Notes: generated by a model from the letters alone, not told the origin. Shown: positions 31,913 through 45,334, counted from the stretch's first letter. The stretch is DNA of 64,000 nucleotides from Strongylocentrotus purpuratus (GCF_000002235.5 NW_022145604.1:799597-863596), one strand, 5' to 3'. Numbers and translations: made by a program.

Positions 31913-33496
31913 TACCCTTTCCCTCTCTAATATTAGACAGGGGTGTATCAAGCACAAATTGCTTAGACTCCTCTTTGACAATGCACAAATGGACATAAAA
32001 CCCAAGCTATTTTCATCACCTTGATTTCTTGTGATAAACCATTTATCAGTACAGTCAACTCTACACACAAATCGGGTAAATATATCTGCTTGTTAATCAT
32101 GTCATAAAACTGTTAATATTTTGGTAAGTTCTCGTAAAGCATGAGCATTTCAAAATAAACGATCCTGGAACTTTGTACTTTGTCCAGTGGACTATAGGGA
32201 GACATAAAATGCCACTGATATATACGGTTACGATGACTAAGTACAAATATTCCCTCTGGAGATACGATTTTAGATATACAAATTGTATTATTATTATTGT
32301 TACTAAAAAAAAAATTATAAAGTGACTCAATGCAGCAAATGAAGCGAATTAAGACACGTATATGATGTAATTGGCTCAATAATTGTGTCTATAATCTACC
32401 TAGGGTATTTACATCAGTTTTTAATCCTGCTCTGTCTTCGGGTCCTGCTATTACTATACCCCCAGTAATTTCCAGGTACCCGAGATATCAATTAAGAACG
32501 TTACAAGTTCCACGACATCCTTATGTATACTATTACTTTAAGAAAGAAAAAAAATACACTGTAAATTAAAACACCACCCCCCCTTCCATTTAGGGTAATA
32601 TGATTTTGAGGAAGTAATTTTTAAAACTGATATTTCAATTATGTTCAGAGATTGATGAGGAGGCAAGTAGCCTTTGTATATCTCATATTATTCGGAGAAA
32701 TGTTGCAGCATTTTCATGAACTCGACCGGAAAATGGGTACAAATCCACACCACTTAGGTTCGTATTAGTGGGAGAATCACACGGAGTTTAGTGCTTATCA
32801 AAAGCAATCAAGGTCATGCCATGTTTTCTTGATATGATTCTAGAGGCTGGGCCTTGGGCTTGCCATCACAGACAAGACGTTTCTTAGGTGATTCTTTTTA
32901 ATTCGTTGGTAATAGCATCTGTATGGATTTGATTTGAATGACAATGCTAAGTGATTGGAAAAGGAAATGTTAGTGTCAGTGTTTTTGTAATTCATCAGTG
33001 TAATAGCATTATTAGCCCTTTATTCTCTATCACCCAACCTCCTCTTCACATTACCAAATTCACCTCTCCTTTCCTCTTAATAATCTATTCGGTGCCTCAG
33101 TGTTTATTTTTTTCACTTCTTTTTTTCTTCTTCATTATGTCCGTCTCGCAATCCCCCCCCCCCATGTTCTTCTTTTTCTTTTTCCTTTTTTAATAATATA
33201 AATATACTTTGTTTGCTAGTTGCTGCATCTATAAAACTACGTCTTTTAAGAATTTACAGTGATTGATCACTTATGCAGAGCCAAAAAAGGGCCGGTCAAA
33301 TTGTCACTTGGCCTGCGGAACACAGAGGTTTATTCATAGCCAGGTCCATAGAGGATTCCATATATTGTTGATCAGTTCTCGGATACGCCAGTCAGAGAAA
33401 AGTCCCTATAATATGTTTGTCTGTCTATCTTTCTGACTCTTCCTGTCCCAACCCATATTCTTCTACTATTTTTTCTCTCATTTTCCCCTCCCTCCC

Positions 33497-33537
<41 letters not shown>

Positions 33538-35090
33538 TAGCAGTAGGTCCATGCTCTTAGTAAATATCTCCCCTCTCTTTTTCTCTCTAAATAACTATTT
33601 GTGTATATAATTTATTTCATGAATAAAAAGCTTAATTTAAATCATTATACATTATGATACTATTATATTCAAATCATTAAACTCGAGAAGCTAAAGATTT
33701 GTTCAACTTCATTTGAGGGTTGTAAACGCAATGTTATTACTGTAGTTCCATTGAAACACATTCTCCTATCTGTTTCAATGCGTATTGCGTAATAGTTCGC
33801 AAATTATTTATATTTACGACAAATGTTTTATATTTTTGATGGTTGGATAATGAACATGGAATTAAACAGAGACTGTAAATCAGGGTAGACATTTAGATCC
33901 GCGTTCATAACAAGTAAACATGAGATTTGCTTTTTAGGTTTAACAATATTTCTTGTAGCAAAATACTTGTGTTGGTTATTATGTGCCCGCATGATTAAAA
34001 GTAAATAACTAAGACCTTCCCAGGTAGCTTAAGGGTATGACTAGATCGGTTGAATATTTAAATCCATTTGTCTATTAATCCATCAGCTTAAATAAAGGGT
34101 GATTTCGTCATCTCTTCCCTACTAACCATTGCAACTGTCTGAGTCCGAGAAGTCGACGCCACGAAACATCCAGAACAATTGTTGCTTCTTCAATCAGAAT
34201 CTCTACACCAAAGAAAACACAGCGCCTCAAGCCCTGATATTAAATCACTTCTTTTTTGAAAATTATTCACGAAAGTGAAACGATATGGGACCTGAGATTG
34301 TAATATGGAGACTCTGAATCAGGTTATAATAACATTCATATTACCTAACGCAGAAGCTCAGCAGTGCTTTCGGATGTGGTGTCACTGAAATTCAACCTTT
34401 GGCATTGTTTGGAAAGCCAGACATTTCTACCAAATGATGAAGAAACCCCGATGTCATTTTTGCAGGATATTTTGCCACGTTAGAGTCGAATTCGCATCAA
34501 CATCTGCAGGAGATTCGTACCTTCTTTTATTTCTGAGGAGAGAGTTTTGCGACTTTTTAAGGATCACAACAACCAAATAACAACATCTACCAAACCATGC
34601 ATACTAGACTCCTCATCGCGACCAACTTTGCTCTTTTTGTTTGGGGATCTCACACTTTCACATTTTTTGTTATATTTCTCGTCGTATCTACACTTCCTTT
34701 GAAACACTTATAGCTTTGTTATCGTGCTTTTTTTTTTTTTTTTTTTTACCTATTATACTTCTTTTAAGTTTTCTACCTGTATTGTCTTGTTACACCTCAG
34801 CTTTTGGATTTGATCCGTTTCAATGCGAATATGAAAGAAATCAACTTAAAAATGTCAAACTCTAAACTAAATATGCGCATGTGTGCATTGGAGTTAGGGA
34901 TTAACACGATTAACAAAAAAAATCTTAGCTGTTTCGAGGGTGATTTGATCTTTGTAACATTAAATGTTGTTGTTTGTGTTTTGGGCTATAGAACTTAAAA
35001 TTGAAATGAAAATTCTTTGCAATGAAAAACTCGTTTCAACCAATCATTACTCAATAATGCTAAATATATTGCTCATTGCGGATGCAGTAT
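31913..35090. other. Noncoding; simple repeats only
   Basis: About 3.2 kb with a C run near 33,152, CT repeats at 33,499-33,538 and a T run at 34,730-34,747. Frames at 34,641-35,203 are overlapping, AT-rich and unrecognised. No gene or RNA is supported. Confidence 0.45.
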
Positions 35091-35093
35091 CGA

Positions 35094-35254
35094 AAATAAT
35101 ATCGCTAGCGATATTCGTTTGTCTCGCAATGTATGGTCATCACGCTTGCTTACATTATATGTTATCACCTGACGGAGTGTTTGCAGCGGCGCACGAAACG
35201 TAGTGATCTTTTAGATCCATTGCGAGACACACGAATATCACTAGCGATATCATT
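35094..35254. mobile_element. Short foldback element, 161 bp
   Basis: Arms of about 38 bp: ATATCGCTAGCGATATTCGT at the left and its near-complement at the right, both running into TGTCTCGCAATG toward the centre. The outermost part of each arm is itself palindromic (ATATCGCTAGCGATAT). No coding capacity. Confidence 0.65.
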
Positions 35255-35740
35255 TTACAACATTGATTAAAATCAAAAACAGCATAAAATGCAGTGAAGC
35301 ATTTTTCATCCTTCAAAACCACGTTGACGTACGGGAAGACATATTGCCCATGTGGAATTTCAGAAGGTGTAGGGGCGGGAGGGGGGGGGGGGGGGGGTTA
35401 CAGGACGAAGCAGGAGTAAGCCTAACGCTCTGGCGGGTACATGTACATGTTTTATTCACTAAAGATTCACTTATTTCAGAAAAGATCGCACCTCTATGCC
35501 AACGGGGGCAATCGCTCTCTTGGGATTGAAGCTGAACGTTTGCAGAACAATATCACATCCTGCTGGCTGAAAGTAGCTCTGCTGAAGAGCTAGGTGATGG
35601 GCCTTTACATCTCGAGTGGATATATAGACATGGATGAGAGCAAAGGGGAGGGTGTATCAAATAAAATGCCGAGTTGTAACTCAGTAGCAGGAAGTACAGG
35701 AGTATTATGTGCGAAATGGACAAGTTAAAAGAAAGGTATT
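35255..35740. other. Noncoding with G run
   Basis: G run about 35,380-35,397 and palindromic ACATGTACATGT near 35,439. Nothing else recognised. Confidence 0.45.
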
Positions 35741-35778
35741 CCGTGGTTAGAGGATTGAGGGTGGGAAGAGTCGAAACT

Positions 35779-36024
35779 GAGAAAGAGAGGGAGAGGGAGA
35801 CAGAGAGACAGAGCGGGATAGAGAGAGAGAGAGAGAGAAAGATAGATAGAGCGAGGTTAGAGGATAAAGGGTGGGAAGAGACGAAAAGAAAGAGAGTGAG
35901 AGAGAGTATGTATAGAGAGAGAGAGAGAAAGCAAAATGAAAACAGAAAGAGGACATGGTGAAAAATGGAGAGGTAATGATAGACAGAGAAGATAAGAGAG
36001 AGATGGAGAAAGAGAGAGATAGAA

Positions 36025-36057
<33 letters not shown>

Positions 36058-36117
36058 AAGATATATATATAGAGAGAGAGACAGAGAGAGAGAGAGAGAT
36101 GAAGAGAGATTAGTGAA
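35779..36117. repeat. Long interrupted GA microsatellite
   Basis: About 340 bp of GA repeats with interruptions. GAGGTTAGAGGATAAAGGGT and the earlier GTTAGAGGATTGAGGGTGG suggest an internal duplication of about 110 bp. Arg/Glu-rich frames are artefacts. Confidence 0.9.
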
Positions 36118-37232
36118 AAACTAAGAGAAAGGGAGGAGGGATTTAGGAAAGAACTGAAATATTTGTATTTGATGTTTAATAAAGGATTGGCATATCGTGC
36201 GGCGCCACATTACCTTTCGTCCTTCACACACGAAAGCGTTATGCCTATCTTATAAGACAAAACAATGCTGAATGCTAAAATAAAACAAAAGAGGCGGGTA
36301 AAGTAATTTATTCTGACTTTAAAGACAAATATACAAACCTGTATCAACACACAGCTTGAGCACTTAGGCAAATGTAAGTCCGAAAACATATTTTTCGACC
36401 AGAAAGCAGCAACCTTATCCTCACCATTGATTGGTATGTTATCGACACTGCATTATTCACGAGCAACGTCTAGTCAAACGAGTGTTCGTTTCTTGCATGG
36501 TGGAAGCGCTTTCTCCATGAAAAGCTGGGCAGAAGTCATGAAATACTAGGCTTTTTCAATTTCTTTCAGACGTATTATTGGTTTTCGCTTTTTTGCTTTC
36601 AACGGTATTATAAATGTATACTCTTTAATCACTTTGTAAGTCTCTTATGTATATCTATTCCTAGTTTAACGGTATCGCAAAGACTTATCGGAAATCAACG
36701 CACGGGTAAAATCAAATAAATATTGGACATCCTGTGGAAACCATGATCGGATTACATAATGCCTCATTGTAACCATGATAATGTTCCCACATATCAAAAG
36801 ACCGGCGATGTTCATGACTAATGAAATGGCCTTGGGTGGATGTGTTCGAATGTCTCCTCTTTTATTTGAACCTTAGTGATAAGCGTTGAGTCCTTATTTG
36901 ATCAAACTTGAAAAGAGACACGGGTTAGGGTTAGGGAAAGAGGAGCATGTTTTATCTGAGTATTCGTTATAGAATATCACCAACAACAAAATAGAACAAG
37001 AAACACATTAATAAACAAAAAACAACAACAAAAGAACAACCAAACAACGGCTATGAACATATACCAATTTGATGCACCCTTGCTTCGGGTCCAGACGGTG
37101 TTTATCATAAGGGGGAGGGGGGCACTTCGATTAAAAATGAAACAAAACAACAAAGAATAACTTATTATCAAGCTTTACCTTATTGTCAGGAAGCTATGCC
37201 ACTTTAATAGCTATGTTCATGCTATAATAACA
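36118..37232. other. Noncoding, nothing recognised
   Basis: Includes two TTAGGG-like units (about 36,924-36,936), too short to mean telomere. No gene supported. Confidence 0.45.
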
Positions 37233-37735
37233 TTAAAGGTAATACAAAGTTTTGGGAAATTTTGAAAATTGGGTGGATAGTGATTCTTTACCATTTTTAT
37301 ATATTTGGATGCCCCTGGGGATGTATTATAAGCACTAGAAAAAATAGCCCCTAAAACACTTCTGCTTTCGAGAAAAATTGAATTAAAAAATTTGCAGGTA
37401 AATTTTGATAAATTTCAAATAGCGCCCATACGGCCGTACAATGTTAGCTGCGACCATGAAAATCTCAGAATATGTAGTTGTGATATATAATTTCCAAACG
37501 GGAATAGCTAATCGGTCGATTTTAGTCAAGAAAGATTGTTTTATAGCTGAATTAATATCCTGACCTTGAGAGGGAGCTATACATCAAAAAGAGTTTATTA
37601 TTTTATAATTTCAAAACTTTAGACTCGTTTTCAACCGTGACAACGATCACTAATATTGTAGGATCGCATTTGCTTCCATTATGTTCATTTGAACCAAATT
37701 CATGACCCCATACCAAAACTTTGTATTACCTTTAA
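37233..37735. mobile_element. TTAA-flanked MITE, family C
   Basis: A 503-bp element. The left end TTAAAGGTAATACAAAGTTT and its exact inverted copy at the right form a 23-bp terminal inverted repeat, with TTAA at both outer edges. No transposase. The first bases (TTAAAGG) are shared with family B, which suggests mobilisation by a related TTAA-specific transposase (piggyBac- or Kolobok-type; inference). Confidence 0.8.
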
Positions 37736-38204
37736 CCTGAAGGAAAATCTTGATCATGTAATAATAAATATCATGTCTACCTGATACAAGTAGTTAGAGG
37801 TGAATACATTTTACTAAGGGGAATACGATGACGTATTTTGCCCGAATAAAAACTTCCAAGTGTGCCCTCTAAGAAAAAATGACATTAATATACATATAGT
37901 TAAGTACATGTTGATGAATTGTGTATCTTTATATATTACATTTGAGTTTAATACCAGGCATTTAAAGTTGTTAACAATATAGTGAGAAAACCTTGCCATC
38001 TATGAGTTGATCGTAAAGGAGGGACACTGCAGCCCGCTGCAGCCCGCTAGCTCCTCGCTGCGTACGCATTGAGATTCTATCTGATCATTCTAATATAACA
38101 TTAATTAATTGATGGACATTCGTCGGGTTTCATATCTCAACGTGATTTTGTACATGTTTATTTACATATTTATTTGTCAAATAACGTTTATCATCCAATT
38201 CAGT
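37736..38204. other. Noncoding with small GC-rich repeat
   Basis: GCAGCCCGCT repeated at about 38,030-38,050 in an AT-rich setting. Nothing else recognised. Confidence 0.45.
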
Positions 38205-38420
38205 TCAATTCAAATGAGGTTTTATTCAAGACTTGTCAAAATGTCCAAAGACTAAAAATGCAAATTTACAGCAAACATACAATCATATAAAAAAAGCATT
38301 CAAAAACATATATATATAAAAAGGCGTGAAGAAAAGTCTAGGAAAGTAAGACGTAGCTGTACTTTACAAGTTTATTACGAGATTTCGGCTTGTGAGGCCT
38401 TCCTCAGGTTCTGAAGGGCA
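38205..38420 (-). mobile_element. Retroposon 3' end with hammerhead-like motif
   Basis: On the minus strand, CCTGAGGAAGGCCTCACAAG followed by CCGAAATCTCGTAATAAAC (38,377-38,409) is of the CTGANGA...GAAA kind seen in ribozyme-bearing retroposons such as Penelope-like elements. Further down, a GAATAAAACCTCATTTGAAT tail (about 38,210-38,230) looks like a LINE end. Either one retroposon 3' region or two fragments side by side. Confidence 0.4.
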
Positions 38421-39900
38421 AACACATAAATAAACAAATACATTGTATGAACAAATATACATGGCATATAAACTTAATATCACTCAATCATCGTGAACAA
38501 AGAAAACATAGCAAATGAGAGCAAACATATAAAAAATGAATAAATGTTTACATCAAAACATCAAAGCAGTAACACAAAAACAAAACAAAAAAAGATACCC
38601 CCAAAATACAAGATATAAAATATTGTTAGCAAAAATGAGTAAATGTATCGTCGAGTGCAAGGTAGAATATGAAATATGTCCGTCAACACATTAAAAATGA
38701 TAGTTTTAATGAATGTTCAAACATATTTTGAGGCAGTTTACAATTTCTTACTGATAGTACTCTTCAATTCGTATTTATTCCAAACAAAGTTTGAAATATA
38801 GAAATGCCAAGCTTTAGTCATTAATGTAGTTACCGTTATTACTGTCGGTTCGTTGGGATCAGGCCTTTGTCATTTATTGTTTTGTTATGCTTATATTAGA
38901 GTAGACAGCGCAGGCATGTAAATTTCTAGCAGATGCGAGGTGTATAATGAATTATTCATGAAGCACTGTAGGGGTACATACAATTTTTTTTTTTTTTTTT
39001 TACTGAGAGTGTAGTGAGTAGGTATTGAAGTGGGTACGAATCACTGTGAGGACGTGAGGGTGTCGGGCTTGTTTGACTAGACGAACATCCAAGGCTGCAT
39101 GAAATGTGATGAATATGAGAGCTAGTCGAGGTTTGGGCTGGAGATGGGAAATGAGGGAAACTATTGGAAAGAATGAATAAATAGAGAGCTGGATAGACAA
39201 ATATACAGTAAGCAGGGAATAAAGAGTGAAAAAGAAACGAAAGATTGTGGAGAGAGATGAAATGAAGAGGAGAGATAAAAGGAAGTGGGGGAGAGAATTC
39301 GAGTAGGAATAAAAAGTGAAAGAACGAATTAAAACAAAAATACAAATGCAGTTTTTGCAGAGAAATATTCCACCCTCCCCATTCGCCAAAATGAACGCTG
39401 CAGGTGTTCATTTTTGTTTAGATCCTTTCCCGTGTTATAACCTTCTCAACCCTTAAGCAACTAAGCACGTACAGACATTAATCTTATCCAGACTCAATAA
39501 TGTTTAGAACCGTTTGCCATAACTTCAAAGACCTTAATAATAGGATTCATTTGGAGAAAGATCTTGTCTAACTCGTGAAGGCAGTGTAATAAAACAGACA
39601 ACTTTTCATAATTGCAGTGATTTTGTTTCTTGCTATTTAGACTTTGCAAGTATGTAATCTTCTATTCCTAACTTTCAAATGACTATAATGTATTATTCAT
39701 GAAAGTTTGAGAGGTATATACATTGTGTTTGCCGCCAGAGAGATCGAGGTGTGAAGGTTTTGAGGTGCTTCGTATGGTTTGACAAGATGAACATTCACGC
39801 CTATAGAAACGAGTCGCAAGGGACCAAGGTTATGTTCAGATTTTAGAGGGTATGAGATGAATGTTAGAAGAAGGATTTCAGTAACTCAACGTGACGAAGA
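38421..39900. other. Noncoding; T run, weak long frames
   Basis: A T run (about 38,983-39,001) and purine-rich DNA to 39,410, in which two overlapping minus-strand frames of 151 and 129 codons arise. Their Ser/Phe/Leu-rich composition follows the purine bias of the plus strand; no domain is seen. Confidence 0.4.
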
Positions 39901-39915
39901 AAGAAAAAGAAAGGA

Positions 39916-39945
<30 letters not shown>
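39901..39945. repeat. GA microsatellite
   Basis: About 20 GA units with AAAG interruptions. Confidence 0.85.
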
Positions 39946-39947
<2 letters not shown>

Positions 39948-40930
39948 GGGATGAGTACAGTTTGAAGAAATTTAGTTTAGTGCTTAAAGGTAAAGACGAG
40001 TTTTGGAAACGCCCCCTCTCAAAAAATGAAATGGAAGCTCTTATTACCAATCATGTGTAAGAATATGTTTTGAATAATACGTAATGATGCAAATTTTGCC
40101 GACAAAAACCCCCTACTAATTGATATATTTGATATATATACATATTTCTATGTACAGTGCTTGTAACTCGATTCCACGACGTTTCTTTCACAATGCAATC
40201 GCAGGACCATAACTGGTCTTTATTTTTAACATTGCAAGATAGATACAGTTGGAGGGAGTTAGGATTGATTTCTTCATATTTCCTACTTTAACCAAAAAAA
40301 TCGGAGAGTGTTATGTCATAAACATTTGCATAGCAATCTTCTTCTAAGACAAAAAACACCATATACAACGTATTGAGAATTTATTAATGATTTATTAATC
40401 TTTTAATTAGATTTTTTTTTAGAGTGCTCTAATTGAAAGCAATGTAGAAAGCCTGCAATTTCGTCTTCTTCTGTATTTCATTGGATATACTGTAGTACAT
40501 ACAAATGTAGAATTTATAGGCAAGTATTGAAATTGTATTTTATAATTTCACATTACCACGACATATCCATACATAGGATGCGTCACAATAATACCCAAAC
40601 ATAAGATCAATTATACAGCCTATTGTTCGAATTTACTGCTAGGCGCAAACGAATATCTTGACGTCAGCAAAGGATTATGTCCTAAGAGCTAAATACCAAT
40701 AACACATCAAAATAAATAAAATAGTCATTCGTTTTGCGATTAGGGATTGTGGTTGAAAAGAATGATCAGATTCTAGCTCTGTTTTTTTTTTCGATGATTG
40801 AAAATGTAATAATATTTGGATTGTATTTTATCTTGAACAATGGGTATGTACAGTAACAGCGCATAACAAGTCAAGTATAGAAGCCATCCAGGTATGTTTT
40901 CATACCGACTGACAAGTGTGTGTCCCCATG
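39946..40930. other. Noncoding, nothing recognised
   Basis: AT-rich, unique-looking. Confidence 0.45.
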
Positions 40931-40935
40931 GAGCA

Positions 40936-41034
40936 AGCTGCAGAGAGAGAGAGAGAGAGAGAGGGAGAAAAAAAGAGAGAAAGAAGAAGAGCAAGAGAGA
41001 GAGGGGGAGAGAGAAATAGGGACAGAGAGGGGGA
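40936..41034. repeat. GA microsatellite
   Basis: Interrupted GA repeat; the 116-codon minus-strand frame over it is an artefact. Confidence 0.85.
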
Positions 41035-41989
41035 GGGGTGTCCGACCGCCAAAACCAAACGTGCCAAACCCCTAATGTACAGACAAGCATTTTAGACTGC
41101 AAAAGGAACCTGAAAAACGGCAACCCCTAATTTTTTATATGCCACGGAATGCTAACTCAGCTTATTTCAACTTCCTTCATGTTTATGCAACGACCGGACG
41201 ACCATGATTTAACGTGCACTCTATCATAATCCCCATAAGAGCAAGAACTAAAAGTAGAATAAGAACTTAGTCGTTAACTAACTATGATGTAACCATGCTC
41301 AGGCACGCACTTCATCCACACACCTTTTGATTTACGTATTCATTTGCAGGTCCGTTACTATTAGTAAAAAAAAAAAAAAGCTAGAATCCCCTGCCCTTAG
41401 TATCTTCCCGATAAAAATAACAGTGCTTGTGCATGGCGTTTCTCTTCATGATATTTTTTTAGACAAAAACAAATGGCAGTGCTTCATCATGCACCCAACG
41501 CACATATCGGAGATGCATACTACATTTTTATGACATACATGCAAGTTTTTCTGTACTATTGCAATGTTGTTGTTGATGATGTGGTTCTTTTTTGTGCATT
41601 TTTTTTCTTCTTCAATTTAGGGTTAATTGTAATACAGGGTGAATCAAATGAAATTATCCCTATTAAAGATCACCGTTGTTTGTATCACTTATTTTTCCAC
41701 TCGAGGTATCTATAACTTCATCAGAAGACTTTCCGAGCCCCAAGACCTTTTCTACTCCCAGCACCAGTGTATGTTTCGTTGAGGTTGTAGATCAAGTTCT
41801 TCTGATGAATTACCGCCGACGGCAAAATACGACCTTTCGAGAAAAAAAATCACGTGATTTACTGAAAAGCATTCTTAACATTTGAAAAGAATGTTCTGTT
41901 TGCTGATTTGGATGATCATCTTGACTTCTTATCTCTTTGCCCGTAACTGCGTTATTGCATATACATTTCACCCTTTGAAAAGCAATAAC
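41035..41989. other. Noncoding, nothing recognised
   Basis: Short A and T runs. Overlapping plus-strand frames 41,327-41,885 show no recognisable product. Confidence 0.45.
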
Positions 41990-42372
41990 TTAAAGGCATC
42001 GTTTAACAATGTTAAATCTGAGATACACGACCGTACGTGTTATCAGTGTCTGTGATATCGTTTAATATTGAAGCCTTAAAAAGGTCGCGCTTTAAAATGA
42101 TCTAAAAGCGCCTCAGAAAAAAAAAATCTCTGAGTGACCGGTTTTACCATACTCATTTTCCCCAATGAACTGTTGTGTTACGGAAACCGTTAAGAAAACG
42201 CAAAATTTGATTTCGATCTCCAATTATAAATATCTTGATAATCAGACAGGCGATCGGCTTGAAAAAGTGATGGGGTTTCTAACTGACCTAAAGGTTTATA
42301 ATTATCATTGCAGCATGAGCTAAATCCAGGATTTTGTTTCAGAATCTGAGACAAAATTACCGGATGCTTTAT
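41990..42372. mobile_element. TTAA MITE, family B copy 3
   Basis: About 383 bp, starting TTAAAGGCATCGTTTAACAA and ending CCGGATGCTTTAT, so one outer TTAA has changed to TTAT. It is collinear with copy 1 (1099-1483) along its whole length, including TATCTTGATAATCAGACAGG and GATCGGCTTG. Near-equal length supports these as the true ends of the family. Confidence 0.8.
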
Positions 42373-44275
42373 TATAGACGTGATTGTTATCAGGTTTCAT
42401 TGAGAAGGTGAACTCATTTCTATTATTACCCTGTAAGCAGGACATGTACATCTGCTTCTTAGTTTTGCTTTCCAGAGGGTATCATATCTACTCGGAGACT
42501 GATTAAAAGTCCTATATTTCACCACTTTTCTGGGTATGATATTCAAGTTTGGCATGATCAATAATACACAGACATATCCATTACATTATCAGGATTGAAT
42601 TGGTCCTGGCTAGCACTTAGTAGTCTCAAGAAATAAGAAATAAGAAATAAGGGCGTAATTGGGGCACAGATTGGCTCCACCTACATACGCGTATTTGGCA
42701 GAGGGTAGTGCTATTGTAGCAGAATTGCACCTTTAATTCTAAGTGTGTACCGTCAAAATATGGAGACACTACATTTATCGTTTAGCCTTGAACAATGTTT
42801 ATGACGTACTAATTGCACAAAAAAAAATATTTCTGATATTCCTTTGTTTTACTTCTCCATAAATGTTTCATCAAAAGCTTACCAGTTTTTCTAGTGTTAC
42901 ATTACAAGTAACCTTTAAAAAGAAGGTTCATTGATTTAAAAAACTAACTTTAATGTCATCATTGCAAAAGTGACACTTTGATTGGCCAAGGTTATCAAAA
43001 GCCAGTGCTTGGAAACATTCGAAGTAATGATTATTAACAATTACAAAATGCTTAGATACAGCCCCGACATAGCACCTGAAAAGCTCCCCGGTCGCTACTG
43101 AGATATGACGTCACATGTTGAACATAATGTGCACAAGCAGACGATGTCCCATGACATCTCACACAATTTCAGTGCCTGTTTTGTTATCTTTTCTTCAGTT
43201 ATTTCTCTTACTTCAATACCTTCAGGCAAAATGTTTAATCTATTGCCTCACTCTTAACCCCGTGCATGGTATTATTTTGATGAAAAAATGCAAGGATTAA
43301 AAAAAAAAAAAAATCCGTCGCTTGTAAACAAAATAAGATGCCATTGTATTTTCAGCTGCATACACCGCGGCAGATTCGGCGTTTCAAGAGGGAACAATAA
43401 TGACGTCCAGCTATCATTCCGGAGGTTTTTTAATTTGAAAGTGTGGTTTCTTTGATCGTTCATTAACCCATATCCTGTGTATTTACAAACAAAAGAATTT
43501 AGTTATCAGAATGGGGGTCATATCCCTTTTTGAATGGTGTAAAATTCCATCACATTTATTTACACTAAACTCATTATAATTTGAGAAATATAAGCATTGC
43601 AATTATGTTCATTCTTTATGGGATGTCGTCTGCTTGGGCAGGGTTGGTTCATATTGTGACGGCATGAAAACTTTTTTTTTCCGGCGAATCTCTAGCATAT
43701 CCCAGATGCTATGGAGGTTGTTTTATTTGTATTTTTATAAACCACCCGATATGTAGTTGACCTAAAACTTGCATAATAGTCATCTAATAGCTTACCAGTT
43801 TCTAGTAATACGCTATTTGCCGTATTTGTGATTTTCTATGAACCCGCACTTTAAGGACAACGGTCCATGCATACTCAGCAACCTACATGTATGTTATAAT
43901 GGTGCAGTGTTTTAGTACACTCATCGTTTTTTTCCTATTTACGTTTTGAGGGTTGAAAAAATCTCCTCAAGAATTACCAGCAAATTGATATAGGAGAACA
44001 CTTCCCATTTGTCCAAAAAAAGTTGAACGAATATCATCCAATCATACGATTGGTGAGTGCGCGTGTGCGTATAGTTTGATCACGATTCTTTTATTTTTCT
44101 AAGGGTATGACATTTCTCCAAAGAATGAGGGACATTTTTCCTGTAAGAAGATTGGTTTCACAAATCTATTTTTCCTGAAGGTCATGCATATCACTAGTAT
44201 TTCTTCTTTGTCAGCTCAGCTGTGGTGGATATTTCATTCATACCCCGCTGGATATTCGGTTAGATAAAAGAAACG
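42373..44275. other. Noncoding, nothing recognised
   Basis: Three AAATAAG units near 42,632, an A run at 43,299-43,313 and ordinary AT-rich DNA. Confidence 0.45.
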
Positions 44276-44795
44276 CTAATTCCGGGCGATCCCCTCTAAA
44301 CAGTGCGGCGCGGTTAAGGTGGGAGGGAAGAGATTGTGGGTGCCCTTAGGATAAGTACTCCTCTTCATATCATTTACCGGGAGGGTCATGACTGGAATCA
44401 TCGACCGTGTCAGGTAACCTTGATTCACCGGACACCCTCCTATAACACCAGACCCAGCTAGTTGAAACACAATGACTAATTCCATGGTCCAACCGGAAAG
44501 ATCGATGTTATTGAGAAAAACAGTCTAGGAAACGCTTTAGATTGTTGCATTTCCCCTCAAGCCCTCTCGCGAAGCTCTCTCGTTTTCATTATTGGACAGG
44601 CCGGAGAGCAATAGCGTCCGATTATGCCTGTAGAACAACCGTCATAGGCAAACTATTGTTGTTGTATGAGTGGCGTAGCAAGCAAGCATACATTCTAACG
44701 TGGTTTCAATTGACAACTAATTCAATTTATCCGTCGTATATATTACACGTCACGTTCAAATGATCGAGAGAGTTCTGTAAAACAAAAGAATGATC
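44276..44795. other. GC-richer unique block
   Basis: Less AT-rich than its flanks from about 44,280 to 44,650. A 69-codon minus-strand frame (44,485 to 44,276) and a plus-strand frame (44,542-44,763) have no known domain. The base composition makes it a fair candidate for a conserved noncoding element, but nothing in a single sequence can show conservation. Confidence 0.25.
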
Positions 44796-45334
44796 TTAAA
44801 GATACTATGTCCCTTTTGCAGCCAACCTCAAATTCTATAGAACTTTGCAGGAATTATGAATATGTCATGTATATCCTACCTGTGAAATTTAAACGTTAGC
44901 AGTGTCCTAATATTCAAATTATGCAAGGAAACCTGTTTACTTACTAGACTTCACCGTCAGACACTATTGAGTGACTGACTGGCTTTTTTCTTCTTTGGTA
45001 ATAACATACATAAAATGAGCTACAAAGGATACATGAGCATTCGTCTACATCAATAACACACTTCTTGTGATGGCCAAGATTAAACTGATTGAATCTTTGC
45101 GCAGCTTAAAACGTATGACCATGCGGTACAATAGTCTGAAAATCAAGACTATTACTTTTGGGCTCTATAGCCCTAAAGTCGATTTGACAACTAATAGTCG
45201 TTATTTTCCCACTTGAAGACATTTTCAAGCCCCACCTCTTTTAGGGAAGTTCTAAATTATTATTATCTTTCAAATGCAGTTGGAATTTATCTTTTTCATT
45301 TTTTTGGCCTGCAAGTGGGACATAGTACCTTTAA
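44796..45334. mobile_element. TTAA-flanked MITE, family D
   Basis: A 539-bp element with TTAA at both edges. The left end TTAAAGATACTATGTCCC and the right end, read on its complement, TTAAAGGTACTATGTCCC extend to about 26 bp of terminal inverted repeat with three mismatches (ending TTGCAG). No ORF. The TTAAAG start links it to families B and C. Confidence 0.75.

Noticed and set aside
36924-36936. GGGTTAGGGTTAGGG telomere-like repeat
   Set aside because: Barely two units in unique DNA; expected by chance and not evidence of a telomere.
38956-39411. 151- and 129-codon overlapping minus-strand frames
   Set aside because: The purine-rich plus strand gives few stops on the minus strand; the two frames overlap in different phases and neither has a recognisable motif.
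41690-41850. Two CTTCTGATGAA words on opposite strands, possible ribozyme halves
   Set aside because: No GAAA partner or supporting stems in the right places.
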